A stretch of DNA of 64,000 nt from positions 23,817,489 to 23,881,488 of the forward strand of contig OY759224.1 in NCBI GenBank assembly GCA_963662175.1, given 5' to 3'. The translations under genes were made by a program, and so were the position numbers. Below are positions 12,201 to 22,559 of the stretch, piece after piece (the first letter of the stretch is position 1; each line of letters starts with the position of its first letter). Source of the stretch: Aradus depressus. Lineage: Eukaryota > Arthropoda > Insecta > Hemiptera > Aradidae. Under the pieces are notes generated by a model. The model searched no databases. It was not told the DNA's origin and saw only the letters and a list, made by a program, of their open reading frames with translations.

Positions 12201-15200
12201 AATATAGTTGAAAAAACTTATAATAATAAAGAAAAAATAATGTTGTTTTATATTAAAAATCTTATAAAAAATGTCCGTCACAATAAAAAAAAAAAAAAAA
12301 AAAAGGTCGTCTATGTACTTCTCCAGCAAAATTTACCAATTATGTTATTCCTCTTCCTCCAAAATCCTCATACTAAATGTGTCGATACATTCATTACATC
12401 GGCAGTTATTAGGATATTTAAGTCGAGCCTCTCTTCTCTGGTTGTATTTAAAATTTCATGTCGATACGTTCATTACATTGGGAGTTATTGGGAATTCGGA
12501 ATTGAGGCTCCCTCTGTTCCCCTCCTCTCTCCGGTCATTTTGGCTGGAACTAATAGTTGTCGTTCTTAGAGGGTTCTGGATATACATACAACTTCGTGCC
12601 GATACATTGATTCTATATGAATTTTTTGTAATCAGGAGGAAAGCTTGAAATTGAAAACTCTGCATCGAATTTTTGACCGGTTACATCACTTCTGATTCTG
12701 CTGAAGATAGAAGTATTTTAAAGATAAAGAGAGAAGTGCTTTAAAGAGAAAGAGAAAAAGAGACCACGAGCAGTCCTTCTTCTTGCTGTCGGCTGGTGTT
12801 GTTTACTTACAAACCGTTGTCGTTCCTTGACCATCACACACACGTGTGTGTAATTGGAAAATGGGACCAAATCGGCCAGCACACACACGTGTGTGTAATG
12901 TAATAATACTGGTTTCAACATCTTTTTAGGAACTCGGGCTGGCTGGCAGTGTTTTGTCCATCGTCTTCCCGCACTTGGGACAGTTTATTGAGTCGGGTTC
13001 AACCGTTGGTTTCTGATTTTGTATTCCTATACCTGAGTTACTAGTTGGCCCTGTCTCGTTCCCTTCACACCTTCAGTGAGCATTTATTTGTAAGTCAAGT
13101 GAAGTGTTTTTATATAAGCTACAATATATATATTTTGTGTGTGTGTGTCAAACGTTGGACAGTTTCGGTTTTTTGAGAACTGGTTTTTGCCATGGCCAGT
13201 AATAGAAAACGTACCTACTCATTTTACTGAAGAAAAACTGTTAAAAATTTTAAATGAGCATGATTCGGAAGACGACATGGAATATGTATGGGGCCCTGAG
13301 GAAGAAAAAGAAGATTCAGATTGTGAACAACCATAACAAAGGTAGCTGCACGTGAAGCTGCCATTACTTTAGCATCAGGTTCTGAAGTACAGGAGGAGGT
13401 GGTACTTGATGTAAGTAGAGTAGATTTGAAAAACTTAGATTTGTTATCTATGGCTATTGTTGCTGTTGCTGATGAAGACATTGGTAATGCAGCTCAGTGT
13501 TTCATCTCCCCCCTCCTTTACCTTGTACTAGAGTACGTCATCACATCCCACCATCACCACTAATATCAACTGAAGGATCGTCATCAGAGAGTGAAGACGT
13601 CCAAATACAGCAGCCTACAAATGTATGGCTAACTATACCGCCTCAAACAACAAAAATGAGATACATGAAAAAAATGCAAATGAACGTTCCCATCCCTACC
13701 GATGCATTTGGTTTTTTTAGTTTATTCTCTTCAGAACAATTTTTAGTATTTCTAAAAAATAAAATGAACGAATACGCGGTTCAGGTATACTTGTAAATAA
13801 TACTTAGTAAATACCTAATCTCTCTTGAAAATATTTTTTTATGTACCCAATAAGTAGCAATTATAATAATAATTTTTACTTTATTTGTATTTGCAAAAAT
13901 AAAACTATGTTAAATGTATAATAGGTAATTATGTACTTTATTCATCCCATTTTATATTTAACACACGTGTGTGTCATCGGGCTGCTGGGACCAAACAACG
14001 GGGAAGAAGGTCCCCTCCGGCCCATAACACACACGTGTGTGTCATCGGGCTGCTGGGACCAAAAAACGGGGAAGAAGGTCCCCTCCGGCCCATAACACAC
14101 ACGTGTGTGTCATCGGGCTGCTGGGACCAAAAAACGGGGAAGAAGGTCCCCTCCGGCCCATAACACACACGTGTGTGTCATCGGGCTGCTGGGACCAAAA
14201 AACGGGGAAGAAGGTCCCCTCCGGCCCATAACACACACGTGTGTGTCATCGGGCTGCTGGGACCAAAAAACGGGGAAGAAGGTCTCCTCCGGCCCATAAC
14301 ACACACGTGTGTGTTATGGGCCGGAGGGGACCTTCTTCCCCGTTGTTTGGTCCCAGCAGCCCGATGACACACACGTGTGTTAAATATAAAATGGGATGTG
14401 GGAAAATTCATTGTGAGAAAATAGAGGCTGGTAACCCTGCCGAGTCGAGAATGTGACTTCGGCATTGAACGTGTTAAATTCATGTGATGAAACAAACGCA
14501 ACACTACGCAGTTACATCTACCTCAAGTGGAGTGGTAGCGGGAAAAACCGGAGATACAACTATGGGTAGATATAACTTGGATGTAGCAGTAACTACCTTT
14601 CATGTTGGAATCTGTTGGCCCCCACCCCAGCACCCTGGCTTCTGGCCACATTTTGTTAAACCACACTCAGTCATTCATGTCTTATCCTCGTTTCTATAGC
14701 GTTAGTCTGTTAAACATATCGTCTTCTGAAGATGAAGAGGACGTTTTTTGGAGATGTGTTGACAGAGAATTATTTCTAAGATTACTGTCGCCTGAGTGCA
14801 GTCTAATGCGCCCCCAACAGTTGGTAAATTAAAGCGTGTTTGCCAATTGACTTTTGCACTGTTTATTTCTTCAACTGTTCTGGGAAATTTAATCAAATTG
14901 CTGCTTTTTTCTAAAATACAGTCCATCACGTAATTTATATTTTTTACACTCCACTCTGGAATCCTGGGTCAGCAGTATAACACAAAAATATTTCCATTCG
15001 TTGTCTTGAAGACAGTGCTTTTCTTCGAGTTTCTTCACTAGGTGGCCGAAATTACGATTTAAAAAAATCTATATTAACATTCTCGAAACGCATCAGCTCC
15101 TTGCACTTACTCAAAACTCTTCATTCACCGTAGACCCTTCTCTCAATACATTACAATCATAACATCGCCATCGCGAAATAGACTAACAACTGACATGGAG

Positions 15201-15636
15201 TGTGCGCCTCCAAGCACTTCAACATTTTGGAGTTATAACTAAAGATAATTAGAGACACTTCTCTTTTTATCACATCAAAAGTGAAGTTATAACTACATGT
15301 CCGGAAAAACCGAGATACAACTATGGGGGTAGTTGTAGCTACCTTTTTAATCACACTAAACGAAGTTACAACTCCGAAATACCGGAGTGGTAGCATCAAC
15401 TACGTTTTAATCACTTCACCCAAAGTTTATGAAACAGCCTTATAAAACTCTACCGTCTCCATCCCTCGAGAAGGCAATTTCACTTACCCTATTGTGAGTG
15501 GTACGCTGTTCAATACGTCACTTCCGTGCCAGTCACTGCCACTTTGACGAAGTGTTAAAACTAGAATTATGACAATCAATATAAATGTCAGTAGAACTCC
15601 GCCCAGGATGAAAATTTTGGTCTTGGTCAGTGGCAT
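3243..15636 (-). CDS. Dipeptidase-family protein lacking the metal-binding residues (5' part of gene)
   Basis: Five coding exons on the minus strand: 15636-15488, 12183-12078, 10555-10275, 4701-4638 and 3419-3243. All have GT/AG sites and compatible phases, and together give 259 codons. The ATG is at 15636; its exon has an acceptor at about 15645, so a 5' UTR exon lies further right. Exon 1 encodes a membrane anchor (about residues 8-28). The rest follows membrane (renal) dipeptidase order: VPLTIGSNSLSYEL where the family has DGHNDLP; SISGGHTLEERSSVLRA; LANTCTTPW; GLTEFGVGLVKEMNRLGFVI; PVIFSNAG. The fold is recognisable, but the His and Asp of HND, the Glu before GGH, the active-site His before TPW, and the His residues of the SHVS-like and FSHS-like motifs are all substituted. 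No stop or frameshift interrupts it. Inference: a conserved non-catalytic dipeptidase homologue. C-terminal exons lie beyond position 1. Confidence 0.85.
4004..4350 (+). mobile_element. SINE family S1, full length with target duplication
   Basis: Complete copy from GAGGGCGCCGGTAGCTCAGT to a CCTAACCTAACCT tail. It is flanked by a perfect 11-bp direct repeat ATAAAAAAACT at 3,993-4,003 and 4,351-4,361, the signature of LINE-driven insertion. It lies in a dipeptidase intron. Confidence 0.92.
5279..5512 (+). mobile_element. SINE family S1, 5'-truncated
   Basis: Starts within the AATAAACTTAAGCATGCCGT segment and runs to the CATAAAACCTAACCTAA tail. The tRNA-like head is absent. Confidence 0.8.
5691..6637 (+). 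mobile_element. TIR transposon carrying a DUF7869-like reading frame
   Basis: Perfect 26-27 bp inverted ends, starting GGGCGGGTTGGCTGCCAAGT, are flanked by ACAT on both sides (5,687-5,690 and 6,638-6,641), a likely 4-bp target duplication. The motif AAGTGGYGTAGGTC recurs three times in the first 180 bp as a subterminal repeat. Inside, 5,941-6,261 encodes 106 residues including GQNRNRNVALALLRF and FLVSGHSDLPNDGDFGCVE. These resemble the C-terminal part of the uncharacterised arthropod DUF7869 proteins (recalled, not searched). Only a fragment of the protein remains, so the element is a deletion derivative. Confidence 0.7.
7266..7400 (+). repeat. Dispersed repeat D1, 5' end fragment
   Basis: Contains the characteristic left end of the D1 family, GGGGAAGTTATGTAATTGGT, followed by TTCGATGCCGAGTTTTCAAC and a GACCTC box. 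The remainder of the D1 unit is missing. Confidence 0.6.
7766..8695. mobile_element. piggyBac-like non-autonomous transposon
   Basis: Flanked by TTAA at 7,762-7,765 and 8,696-8,699. The ends are CCCTCCTAATACCACGTGGG and its complement ...CACGTGGTATTAGGAGGG, matching piggyBac habits (TTAA target, CCC ends). The motif GACCCCACGTGGTATT recurs internally near 7,967 and 8,646 as a subterminal repeat. On the plus strand, about 8,280-8,419, an acidic frame ending LETDDKELDELEACM could be the remnant of an acidic transposase N-terminus. No DDE core remains. Confidence 0.75.
9171..9352. mobile_element. Palindromic element P1 with two hammerhead-like cores
   Basis: Inverted arms of about 70 bp (9,171-9,240 and 9,282-9,352) surround a short loop. 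On the plus strand the right arm reads ACCA, CTGATGA (9,294-9,300), one T, stem II GACAC/GCGTC, GAA (9,316-9,318), the palindrome AACCGGTT, C, then TGGT, which pairs with the opening ACCA. The left arm carries the same layout on the minus strand with a perfect GACGC-TGTT-GCGTC stem II. This is the hammerhead ribozyme layout known from Penelope-like elements. No protein is encoded. Confidence 0.6.
9413..10149. mobile_element. hAT-like element, copy 1
   Basis: Ends CAATGGCGTAGCG and CGCTACGCCACTG form the CAGTGGCGTAGC-type inverted repeat. The flanking octamers TATGAAAT and AAATAAAT match at six of eight positions, compatible with an aged 8-bp duplication. G/C-rich GGGCGGC blocks lie just inside both ends. 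It has no intact transposase frame. A relative is at 35,966-36,820. Confidence 0.65.
10706..10774 (+). pseudogene. Stray copy of an OBP exon 2
   Basis: The stretch up to a GTAATT donor encodes QLQVAGACAKNNHLGP, nearly identical to exon 2 of the OBP at 20,634. The matching intron follows for several hundred bases. No signal-peptide exon or downstream OBP exon was found near it, and it sits antisense inside an intron of the dipeptidase gene. The reading frame is open, but the copy appears orphaned. A third, unrecognised OBP gene cannot be excluded. Confidence 0.65.
10990..11150. mobile_element. Palindromic element P2 with a hammerhead-like core, copy 1
   Basis: Arms begin ATATTGTCCATTTCACAAAT and close with the complement near 11,145. 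On the plus strand: GTGG, CTGACGA (11,075-11,081), one T, a GGTA-GCAA-TACC hairpin with a GNRA loop, GAA (11,095-11,097), palindrome AGTACT, C (11,104), then CCAT, which pairs back with GTGG. The left arm lacks the middle of the core. Confidence 0.6.
11205..11345 (-). mobile_element. tRNA-like repeat S2, single unit
   Basis: On the minus strand a B-box-like GGGTTCGAATCCCGTC and an A-box-like region preceded by CCATGGTGG resemble a tRNA with a long variable arm. It follows directly on palindrome P2, as at 22.1 kb. Confidence 0.65.
12350..12665 (-). repeat. Dispersed repeat D1, minus orientation
   Basis: Contains several CGATACATTCATTACATCGG-like blocks and GGGAGTTATT motifs, the reverse of the D1 units seen at 19.7 kb. 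It sits in a dipeptidase intron beside exon 2. Confidence 0.6.
12835..12900. repeat. ACACACGTGTGTGT palindrome pair
   Basis: Two copies of the ACACACACGTGTGTGTAAT palindrome about 50 bp apart. They are related to the satellite unit at 13,961-14,383 and probably mark an end of the same piggyBac-like element. Confidence 0.5.
13100..13800 (+). pseudogene. Degenerate piggyBac-like transposase remnant
   Basis: An acidic stretch (KILNEHDSEDDMEYVWG, then EEEKEDSDCEQ, about 13,230-13,333) resembles the acidic N-terminus of piggyBac transposases. After frame breaks, FGFFSLFSSEQFLVFLKNKM and NEYAVQVYL (13,707-13,793) resemble the segment that begins the conserved domain. The frame is broken and the DDE core is absent. 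TTAA-bounded repeats immediately downstream support the assignment. Confidence is moderate because the match is from memory. Confidence 0.5.
13945..14396. repeat. 68-bp satellite array inside a TTAA-bounded inverted repeat
   Basis: Five direct 68-bp units, each ACACACACGTGTGTGTCATC followed by a GGGCTGCTGGGACC segment and a CCCCTCCGGCCCAT end, are followed by one unit in reverse orientation. TTAA lies at 13,958-13,961 and 14,380-14,383. Beyond it the flanks are inverted copies of ATCCCATTTTATATTTAACA. The units are almost identical, which points to recent expansion. Short open frames across the array are by-products of a 68-bp period. Confidence 0.85.
14702..14929 (-). pseudogene. PIF/Harbinger transposase fragment
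   Basis: The minus-strand frame contains FPRTVEEINSAKVNW, then FNLPTVGGALDCTQ, matching the HARBI1-type segment at the first catalytic Asp (IDCTH in the family). Only about 75 residues remain. Sequences resembling its ends occur near 14,530-14,600 and 15,300-15,400 (GGAGTGGTAGC, GATACAACTATGGG). Confidence 0.65.
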
Positions 15637-15741
15637 ATGCAAAACTGAAACAAAAGAAAGAAATTAGAAAATAATAATAAAAAAAAAATGTTTTTAATTT
15701 TTGTTTTTTTTGATTGTGTAAGGAAATTCTTGATTCATATA

Positions 15742-16589
15742 CAGTAGAACCTCTTTAAGTCGAAAACCTCCAAAATTCGAAAAAAAGTTTTGTTCCTTTC
15801 CCTTCAAGTCCCAAAACCTCCATTACTCGAAATCTCAACCCTCTATAAGTCGAAATAATCAGTGAGTCCCTACAAGCCATTTTGGTACATATTTTCCCTC
15901 TATAACTCGAAAAAATAAATTGGACCTCTGTATCTCGAACATAGCAATGTTTTATTTTACAACATTTACAACTCGATTATTTGAAACCTATTACCCCTAT
16001 AGCTCGAAGAAAAATAAGTTACCTACCGACTTTAAGAATTTGCCGACAATTTACACCATTGTTTCTTAGAAAACAATTTAGGAGTATACAATAAATAGGA
16101 TTACCAATTCTAAGAAATGATAAAGAATATTATTATTGATTTCATTTGAACTTTAGCGAAGCAAGTCATTCGTTGTCGATTGAAAAAATGTCAGAAGTAG
16201 TTTGGTTCAAACCAGCAACTCGGAAGAACAAGAATTTTCTGCTCTTTATTTATACCTTAGACAATGCTATAGATAGAGAACAACCGAATTATCTAAAGCA
16301 AAAAAAAATTACTGACTATTTTTCAATACCTACATATAATATATATTATGTACATACTACGTATTTTTTATTTTAAGGATGTTTTGAAATAATGTTGATT
16401 TATAATAAATATAAATATGTTTGTTACCTCTGTAACTTGAATTTTTATTTATTTCACCTCTCTAACTCAAAATTAGTTAGAATTATTCTTAACCTCTACA
16501 AGTCGAATCACAATCTGCCTAAGTCGAAATCCTCCATAACTCGAATTTTTTGCGTCTCCCTTGATGTTCGACTTATAGAGGTTCTACTG
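15742..16589 (+). mobile_element. Tigger/pogo-like deletion derivative
   Basis: Inverted ends CAGTAGAACCTCTTTAAGTC and GACTTATAGAGGTTCTACTG lie between TA dinucleotides (15,740-15,741 and 16,590-16,591). The motif CTCNATAANTCGAA recurs many times in both halves as a subterminal repeat. The plus frame 16,146-16,376 ends with AIDREQPNYLKQKKITDYFS, similar to pogo/Tigger transposase C-termini. The DDE core is missing. Confidence 0.7.
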
Positions 16590-16862
16590 TATAATATTAT
16601 CACAGGATCACTTCTCCCATTTATCTTCTGCCTACTAAAAGAATAGCAATTGCAAACGTGGGAAGCACTCGCATCAACAGTATAATACATGTGTTCTTTG
16701 AGTAAATTGAGTTGATCTCTATATTCAAACAGACACGTCAAAAACATTATATTTGCTGATAATGAGAGTGCTTCTGGAAACGTTTCTAATTGCTATTTTT
16801 TGAGAGGACAAACGATGAATTGGTAATGCTGTAATAATATAATATATATTTTTATATCTTTT

Positions 16863-17480
16863 CAGGGGCGTAGCCAGGGGGGGGGGGGGGGGCAGGGGCC
16901 AGAGCAACAAACCAAGATAAAAATTAAATAAACTAAAAAAATAGTTTTTATTAAAAATGGATTGCTTGCAAGTTACCAATAGGATCTTCAAATTTCCCGT
17001 GCGTCTGATTCCTAAATCAGCAATCAGCTGTTACATAAATGTATATATACAAAACAAGTCATATTACATTTATTTAAATATATGTATATGAATTCGATCA
17101 TTTCATTTCCTCGGTCATTTATGTTATACTTTATACTCTTAAAGCTGATTTTATATGCTCAGTAAAAATGCAAAGCGCAGCATCAGCAAATGCACGCGAT
17201 TGGATGTGAGTAATATAATTCTAAAAGCACAGAAACTACAGCGTACATTTGCTGCTGCTGCGCTTTGCATTTTTGCTGCTCATGTAAAGTCAACTTAAGT
17301 ATTACAGTCAGTGGTTACCTCAGGGGAGCTTCTAGAGGTCCGAGTCTCCCAAATTAATAACAAAAAGTCTGCAACGCTAACCACGGATACCGTGAGATGT
17401 GCCCCCGGGAGTCTATACCCCCCACCCTCGTAGCTTAACTTTCCCCCCTCCCCCTGTTCAAAATCCTGGCTACGCCCCTG
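16863..17480. mobile_element. hAT-like MITE
   Basis: Ends CAGGGGCGTAGCCAGG and CCTGGCTACGCCCCTG are perfect inverted repeats. The flanking octamers TATCTTTT and TATGTTAT match at six of eight positions. A G-run follows the left end. The interior holds a small imperfect palindrome of AAAATGCAAAGCGCAGCA near 17,165 and 17,255. It has no coding capacity. Confidence 0.65.
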
Positions 17481-17539
17481 TATGTTATTCATACGAAAAA
17501 ACGGTCTGGTAGTAAGCGATATGACCTCATAGTTGAACT

Positions 17540-18354
17540 CCATATATATATGGAATTGAATAAATAAATAAAATTGAATAGAACAAATAAAATATTGTTA
17601 GATTAAAAATGTTGCTACTGAAATGCCATTCTCTCCTCTTCCAGTGAGCCCACTCACAATGTTTAGTGTGAGAGTACTAACTCGACTTACACAACAAATT
17701 TTGTTAAATCTGGTAATAAATATAGATTAGTTAACGTGTAACGATTTCTAAAAAAATCATATTTTTGTCATTAAAGTTGCATTTTATTAAAAAATTGTTA
17801 ATATCAAAAAATGGTAATAATCAGCTGAATAATAATTAAAGTTTAGTGCGAGGATACTTTGTGCAATTATTTTGTAGATGTTTTATGTTTGTTTTTTTTG
17901 TTTTATTGTGCTTAGCACGTAATGTACTGGACCAAAATAAAAATATATTTATTCTCAAGATTCCATGAATTTCTTTGATGTAATCTTATGTATTTTTATC
18001 TATCAATGTTCAACTACAGAACTCTTCAATGTGTAATCTTAAGATTGGATTAGAATAAAGTTACAATTTTGTTTAATTTTATTAGCATTTTGTACAAAAT
18101 TTATATATATATAATATGAAAATGTTCGTATAAATATTCATTATTTTCATGACTAAATGTCTATTTTTAGAAATTCATTTACATCATTTGTTTATTTTAG
18201 TATTTCTTTGTGAATTTTCAGGTACACATCGAGATGTCAATTTGTTATCAACATATATAATACAGTAAATAAGAGGAGAAAACATTATTTACAAATGGCC
18301 AGAATAAGAATTGATACTTCAAGGACTTTTAGGTTATAACAAACCATTATTGAC
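17540..18354. other. No gene seen
   Basis: AT-rich sequence between transposons, upstream of the OBP pair. A 40-bp S1 SINE fragment ends near 17,540. No exon, RNA gene or repeat boundary was recognised. Confidence 0.4.
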
Positions 18355-18357
18355 TAA

Positions 18358-18923
18358 AGGGGCCCTCACACTGGCAAAAAATGTCGCTCAAAAATTTGAA
18401 GATGTGGGTTTTGTGCAAAAATATTGAGAGTGTGAGGACAAATATTGTGCAAAAAAAGGGGTATTCAATATTTTGAGGAGCATTCAAAAGTTTTCTGAAA
18501 GTTTAGAAAATTTTTGCGGACCTGTCAATATTTTGTAGCATGAGAGCGCAGTGTGAGGAAATTTTGATAAAGTGTAGATTTCAAGCTCAGTTCGCGAAGT
18601 AGGTTACGATGACCATGGGTCGGTCGCTTCTTCAAATAATTCCTGACCCACACTCTTTTCTTCTCATTATTTAAAGACTCCTTCAACACTGCACACAATA
18701 CAACTACGCTACTTTCAACCTCCGGGTTTGCCCTGGGCAAAGAAACATATGCGGCTATGGCTGAGTACAACGCGATGCGCCGTGCTTCCATCACGAATGT
18801 TTAGTCGACACTCAAATTTTGTGTAGTGTGAGGGGTCCACGACCATTCAATATTTTGTACAAAAATAAGCTCAATATTTGTGCTCAAAATTTTGAGCGAA
18901 ATTTCGCCAGTGTGAGGGCCCCT
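18358..18923 (-). mobile_element. PIF/Harbinger element with TAA target duplication
   Basis: Ends AGGGGCCCTCACACTGGC and its complement are flanked by TAA on both sides (18,355-18,357; 18,924-18,926). The minus frame 18,525-18,794 includes NEKKRVWVRNYLKKRPTHGH and NLLRELSLKSTLYQNFL, matching the N-terminal part of Harbinger transposases. The catalytic part is deleted. Confidence 0.75.
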
Positions 18924-19610
18924 TAAGCCTAATATTTTTCAAATAATATTTGATTTTTTCTTTTTTACTTCCACAAGGAAATTCTTCCCGAATTTAGTTA
19001 TCAAAATTTAATATACTTTACCAGTATGCATCTTTATATTTCACATTTTTTATATATGAAGACTACAGGGGAAAAAGGGGGAAGGTCACTTTTTAAATAA
19101 AATGAGTTAGAGTTGGCAACAACTTGCACGGTAAGTCTACTTTCATTTAACAAGTGCAAATAAAGAGAAAAAATGATGGGTGCTAAGATAAAGCAGTTCA
19201 CCTTCGAAAAATTACCGCGCAAGAAGGGGGAAGCTCTGTGCTACCAGACGAAAAGGGGGACTAGCGGTCGCAGAGCGTCCTTGATATCTCACACATCTTC
19301 GCCACATCAAAGAGAAGAGAAGTAACAAGAAACCCACAAGAAAAATAAAGTAATAACAGCACTGTTAAAACTGATTATTTAGAGTGATTTATTGCACATA
19401 ATTTCCCACATTTATGTATATCACAAATGATGAGTAATTGAACAGGGATTAAAGTATACATAGAGATGGGAAGGAAAAAAGACTATAACAATGGGTCAAA
19501 CTTTAAAATTCGAATTACCAAAAATCATAATTTACCACATTCCCCCTTTTTCCCCTGTAGTCTTCATATGTAGATGTGATCATAGAAAAAGATTTTAGAA
19601 GATTGGATCA

Positions 19611-20340
19611 ATTGGATGGAATTTTCAACGCAACTTGATGTTTTCCGACCTCTAGATTTCAAATATGAAAAAAAACATTTCTAGATGTCTGTGAACACGA
19701 TAACTCCCGATAGAATAAATATTTCATCGACTCGAAATTGTATATCTCTAACGAAGACACCAATTGTATATATTTTTTTAAAGAAAAATCGACTAAAGGG
19801 GGAGGGATTAGGAAGGAGGCTAAACTTAGAAGCTTTAATAACTGCCAATAGAATGAATGTATCGACACAATATTTCATATGTGAGACTGAAACTATAGAT
19901 TTTCAGCCAAATTGACCACAAGAAGAGGGGGGATTAGGGAGAGGCTTCTAATAACTGAATGTATCGACATGAATATCATATTTAAAGTCAAAACCCAGTG
20001 AGGACGTAACCTGTCGAATTCCAGTGATATCGGTAGAAGGGAGGGGCATCAAATCAAAAACTCTAATAACTGCCGTTGTACTGAATGAATCGACACAACA
20101 TTTAATATGTGAATTCGAAACCCCCCATAAGGATGACACTTGTTAATTTTCAGCGGAATCGGCAGAAGAGAAGACATAAATTAATTTATGTTGACAGTTG
20201 ACTTACATAGGGGCTCCTAAATCCTCATGAGGTCAACTCTTGAAAATTACCGCAAACGGTCGACTGGTTTTGAAGCGGAGCGAAAATTTAATTGATTAAT
20301 TCATTCTGGGGAAGTACATTGGCGGTGATTTACCGATGAC
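19611..20340 (+). repeat. Dispersed repeat D1, multi-unit copy
   Basis: Three or more related units in tandem, each with a CTAATAACTG block, ATGAATGTATCGACA, a CATATGTGAA block, an ATTTTCAGCCAAAT block, and a purine-rich AGAGGGGGATTAGG-like segment. The unit length is roughly 130-150 bp. The copy closes with ATTCTGGGGAAGTACAT and a T-run, the usual D1 right end. Confidence 0.7.
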
Positions 20341-20574
20341 TTTTTTTAAATTGTAACAATTATTTTGAAATATAAAACTAAAATAAACATTATTCTTTTA
20401 AGGACAAGAACAAAAAACCAAGTACAAATAAATAATATCAATGCAAATGAATACATAATAAAATAAACAATTATTGTTTACTCCATGTTGCACAATTTCA
20501 AAAAATATTTTTGAATATGTATTGGGTATCAAATATTTATTCACTCTATACAAATGTAATTGTTTCAAACTAAA

Positions 20575-20580
20575 TATAAA
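20575..20580 (+). promoter_or_regulatory. TATA box of the Minus-C OBP gene
   Basis: TATAAA 59 bp before the ATG at 20,634, close to the spacing in the paralogue at 39 kb (57-59 bp). No 5' end data are available, so this is inferred from position. Confidence 0.4.
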
Positions 20581-20633
20581 TGAACATGGTGAGAGAATTA
20601 TTTTAATATTCACTGACAGGAATCAACCCAACC

Positions 20634-22516
20634 ATGTCTCCTTTATATTCCGTTTTTCTTGTGGTTTTCTCACTGTTCCTCTTCGACTTATCTGTATGTA
20701 TTGTTAGTCAATATATAAATATATGTATATATAAAATATAAATATACATCAATACTTGACTACTAATAACTCCAAAACCAATAGCTGACTTACATATATA
20801 TATGGAAAAATTCAATTGTATTTTCCGGGCTTTAGCATTAGCAAATTCTTCAATTACATTTTTGAAATGTATGTTGTTGGCCAGTTCATTTTCTATTGCA
20901 AGAACAGCAAGAGCCTGGAGTCTTTCTTGTGTCATAGTTGATCTTAAATATGTTTTTATTAATTTCAATTTGCTAAAACTCCTTTCGCAACTGGCTACTG
21001 ATACTGGAATCGTTAAAAGTATGCGTAACGCAATCCACAAGTTCGTGAATAAGTCGCAAGTATTAGTTTTTTTTTTTTTTTCAATTCTTTCAATCAAGGT
21101 CAAAGAGTCAACAACTCTTGTGCCCCTAACATCGAGGCGCACTAGGCGCATCGCCCTTCCCGTTCCGGCTGGGCTGTCAAAATCCAATGAGGACATAACC
21201 TGTCGAATTTCAGTGAAATCGGTAGAAGGGAAAGGCAGGTTCAAGGAGGGGCATCAATTCCTCATAACTGCCCATGTAATGGAATATATCGACAATCGGA
21301 ATTTTATATGTGAATCCAGAACCTTCTAACACTAATTTTCAGCCAAATCATAATAATAAGATAAGAAATAAATTTTGTATGAGGATTTAGGAGCCCCTAA
21401 GTTTTGGAGAGGAAGCGAAAAGCTAATAGATTAATTCGTTCTGGGGAACTACATTGCCGATGATTCACTGACGACTTTTTTGTTTACATTTTGACTGATT
21501 ACCTAACTTCCCCTATACTTCGTATATAGAATATATTATACTCGTATAATAATAAATATATATATATTTTATTTAAGGTTGGGGAGAAAACAGAAGAAGA
21601 GCAGAGAAAGGAACTTCAGGAGGTCCAACTGCAAGTGGCTAGAGCCTGTGCAAAAAATAACCATCTTGGACCAGGTAATTATTAAAACAATATAAATTAA
21701 GATTTTAATTATTTAAACTAAATAAATTAAGATTTTACGGGATTATTTTATTAAATAAAAATAAAATACTGTGTGACAACAGAAAATAAATTTTTAAAAA
21801 TTAATAAACGTGATCATTTAGTCTAGTTGCTTTGCTGTTCAATCTATATTACACCCTAAAAAAAAAAGTAAAGAAAAAAACGTACATTTAAAAAAAAATA
21901 TTGTCCATTTCACAAATATATATAATACGGGATGGTAGTACTTTCAGCCACGACTTAACAAATACTGTATTTAAGTCGTGGCTGAAGATGGTAGCAATAC
22001 TGAAAGTACTCCCATATTATATATGAAATAGACAATATTTTTATAAAAACATGTTTTTTTTGTTTGTGCATATTAGCCATGTCAATGTGGTATCTAGTTT
22101 ACAACATCCATAGCCCCGGGAGGGAGTTCTATCTATGAAATAAAACTCACTCCCGAGCGGGATTCGAACCAGCAAACTATGGTGAGACCATGCGACCAGA
22201 GCCCTACGCTCTAGCCCGCTCTGCCACCATGGCCCCGGGAGGGAGTTCTATCTATGAAATAAAACTCACTCCCGGACGGGATTCGAACCCACAAACCATG
22301 GTGAGACCATGCGACCAGAGCCCTACGCTCTAGCCCGTTCTGCCACCATGGCCCCGGGAGGGAGTTCTATCTATGAAATAAATCTTACTCCCGGACGGGA
22401 TTCGAACCCACAAACCATGGTGAGACCATGCGACCAGAGCCCTACGCACCATGTGTTTCACAATATCTCTGCAAAAAATGTTAAATACTTCGTATCATAT
22501 GCTACTTGCCTCAGCT

Positions 22517-22559
<43 letters not shown>

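Noticed and set aside
13961..14383. CRISPR-like array
   Set aside because: Units are directly adjacent with no unique spacers, in a eukaryotic genome.
13969..14504. Series of about 64-residue frames on both strands
   Set aside because: All are shifted readings of the 68-bp satellite and its inverted unit.
16725..16991. Possible signal-peptide exon near 16,760 for the first OBP
   Set aside because: A stop follows after a dozen codons; the exon at 20,634 fits length, phase and promoter.
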